This document shows, in pieces, positions 5,093 through 5,768 of a DNA stretch of 5,768 nt. The position numbers and the translations under genes are program-made. The notes beneath the pieces were generated by a model that saw only the letters and a list, made by a program, of their open reading frames with translations, was not told where the DNA came from and ran no database searches. This DNA is from Propionibacterium sp. GTDB taxonomy: Bacteria > Actinomycetota > Actinomycetes > Propionibacteriales > Propionibacteriaceae. The stretch is from assembly GCA_012514785.1 (NCBI GenBank), contig JAAYZP010000283.1, positions 1 to 5,768 on the forward strand. Direction: 5' to 3'. How positions within the stretch are numbered: position 1 is the stretch's first letter; every line of letters starts with the position of its first letter.

Positions 5093-5767
5093 TCAGATCT
5101 CCAGCTCGACGAAGCGGGGGTCCGGGTCGCCGTAGCGGTGCGCGGTGAGCGTCACCGCCTGCTCCTTCAGGAACGGCAGCATCTCCAGCCGCATCGACCC
5201 CGTCACCGGCTGCTCGTAGACCGCGACGGTGACGTCGCCCGCCAGCGCAGCCCGCAGCCCGGTGTCGCGGCCGACCACGCGGATCCGCGTGACGGTGCCG
5301 TCGTCGTGCAGCGATCCGGTACGGACGCGCTCGTGGAGGGCGTCGTCGGACTCGTCCTCGGGCGTCGAGACGCGCACGCGGGCACCGGCGCGCTCGGCGG
5401 CGCGCACGACGCGATCGAGGTCGCCGCGCGAGCCGGACCCCGTCAGGCGGATCAGCGTGTCGTCGCAAGGGAGGTATCGGAAGACGTTGCGCTCCACACC
5501 GAGGGCGGAGACGTCGGTGGGCGCCGGCACGTCCGCATCGAACTCGCCCTCCGCGGGCTCCCAGTCGACCAGGCCGAAGAGGTAGTTGGGCCCGCCGGCC
5601 TTCGCGCCCGGACCCACCTGGGACAACTTCCAGCCGCCGAACGGCTGGCGGCGCACGATCGCGCCGGTGATGCCGCGGTTGACGTAGAGGTTGCCGGCCT
5701 CGATGCGCTCCATCCAGCGCGACACCTGCCCGGAGTCGAGCGAGTGGATACCCGAGGTGAGCCCGTA
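5093..5767 (-). CDS. putA: P5C (L-glutamate gamma-semialdehyde) dehydrogenase, C-terminal part, probably of bifunctional PutA; 5' end outside window
   Basis: 224 residues visible; the frame runs unbroken off the right edge. Role: NAD-dependent oxidation of glutamate semialdehyde to glutamate, the second step of proline catabolism. Seen: the aldehyde dehydrogenase C-terminal segment YGLTSGIHSLDSGQV, AGNLYVNRGITGAIVRRQPFG and GGWKLSQVGPGAKAGGPNYL, which is specific to P5C dehydrogenases; these residues shape the substrate pocket and oligomer flap. After this comes an extra domain of about 140 residues ending QPVTGSMRLEMLPFLKEQ and TLTAHRYGDPDPRFVELEI, a tail I associate with actinobacterial PutA-like bifunctional enzymes. 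The catalytic Cys and Glu, and any proline dehydrogenase domain, lie outside the window, so bifunctional PutA versus stand-alone P5C dehydrogenase is unresolved. An internal GTG at 5725 is not a start, because conserved sequence continues upstream. Confidence 0.88.
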   Translation of the reverse strand, partial: YGLTSGIHSLDSGQVSRWMERIEAGNLYVNRGITGAIVRRQPFGGWKLSQVGPGAKAGGPNYLFGLVDWEPAEGEFDADVPAPTDVSALGVERNVFRYLPCDDTLIRLTGSGSRGDLDRVVRAAERAGARVRVSTPEDESDDALHERVRTGSLHDDGTVTRIRVVGRDTGLRAALAGDVTVAVYEQPVTGSMRLEMLPFLKEQAVTLTAHRYGDPDPRFVELEI

Positions 5768-5768
5768 G

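Overview
This is a GC-rich chromosomal window, almost certainly from an actinomycete. The signs are GC-rich third codon positions, a polyphosphate kinase 2, a DUF222 (13E12-type) protein, a nitrobindin-like gene next to a YgfZ gene, mRNAs that look leaderless, and dispersed palindromes built on a CGGTCCCTGAG core. A Propionibacteriaceae-like host is a guess; the sequence here does not fix the genus.

Layout. (1) Positions 3-740 (+) hold the C-terminal kinase domain of a BY-type tyrosine autokinase for exopolysaccharide export, cut by the left edge. (2) Positions 741-1946 are an accessory, repeat-rich patch. It contains a short hairpin after the kinase gene, a nested palindrome of about 190 bp (780-966), a C-terminally shortened DUF222 gene on the minus strand (946-1626) whose last codons lie inside that palindrome, its TATAAT promoter, and a second palindromic repeat (1722-1874). 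(3) Positions 1947-3489 (+) are a tightly packed three-gene operon: a 38-residue membrane protein that appears in no long frame of its own, a nitrobindin/FABP-like heme-binding barrel, and a YgfZ folate-binding Fe-S maintenance protein. The start and stop codons overlap or nearly touch. (4) A 21-bp perfect inverted repeat (3507-3552) separates this operon from the convergent tpx thiol peroxidase gene (3571-4065, -). (5) ppk2 (4133-5059, +) diverges from tpx. (6) The right edge cuts a convergent gene (5093-5767, -) for the C-terminal end of a proline-catabolic P5C dehydrogenase / PutA.

How the genes fit together. The central block is thematically coherent: heme/NO chemistry (nitrobindin-like), Fe-S enzyme maintenance (YgfZ) and peroxide removal (Tpx) all concern redox and nitrosative stress. 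Tpx is transcribed separately, so this link is inference. Polyphosphate kinase 2 and proline catabolism are general metabolism. I see no defence system, CRISPR array, complete transposon, tRNA or rRNA. The least ordinary parts are the palindrome-associated DUF222 truncation and the small membrane protein coupled to the nitrobindin-like gene.
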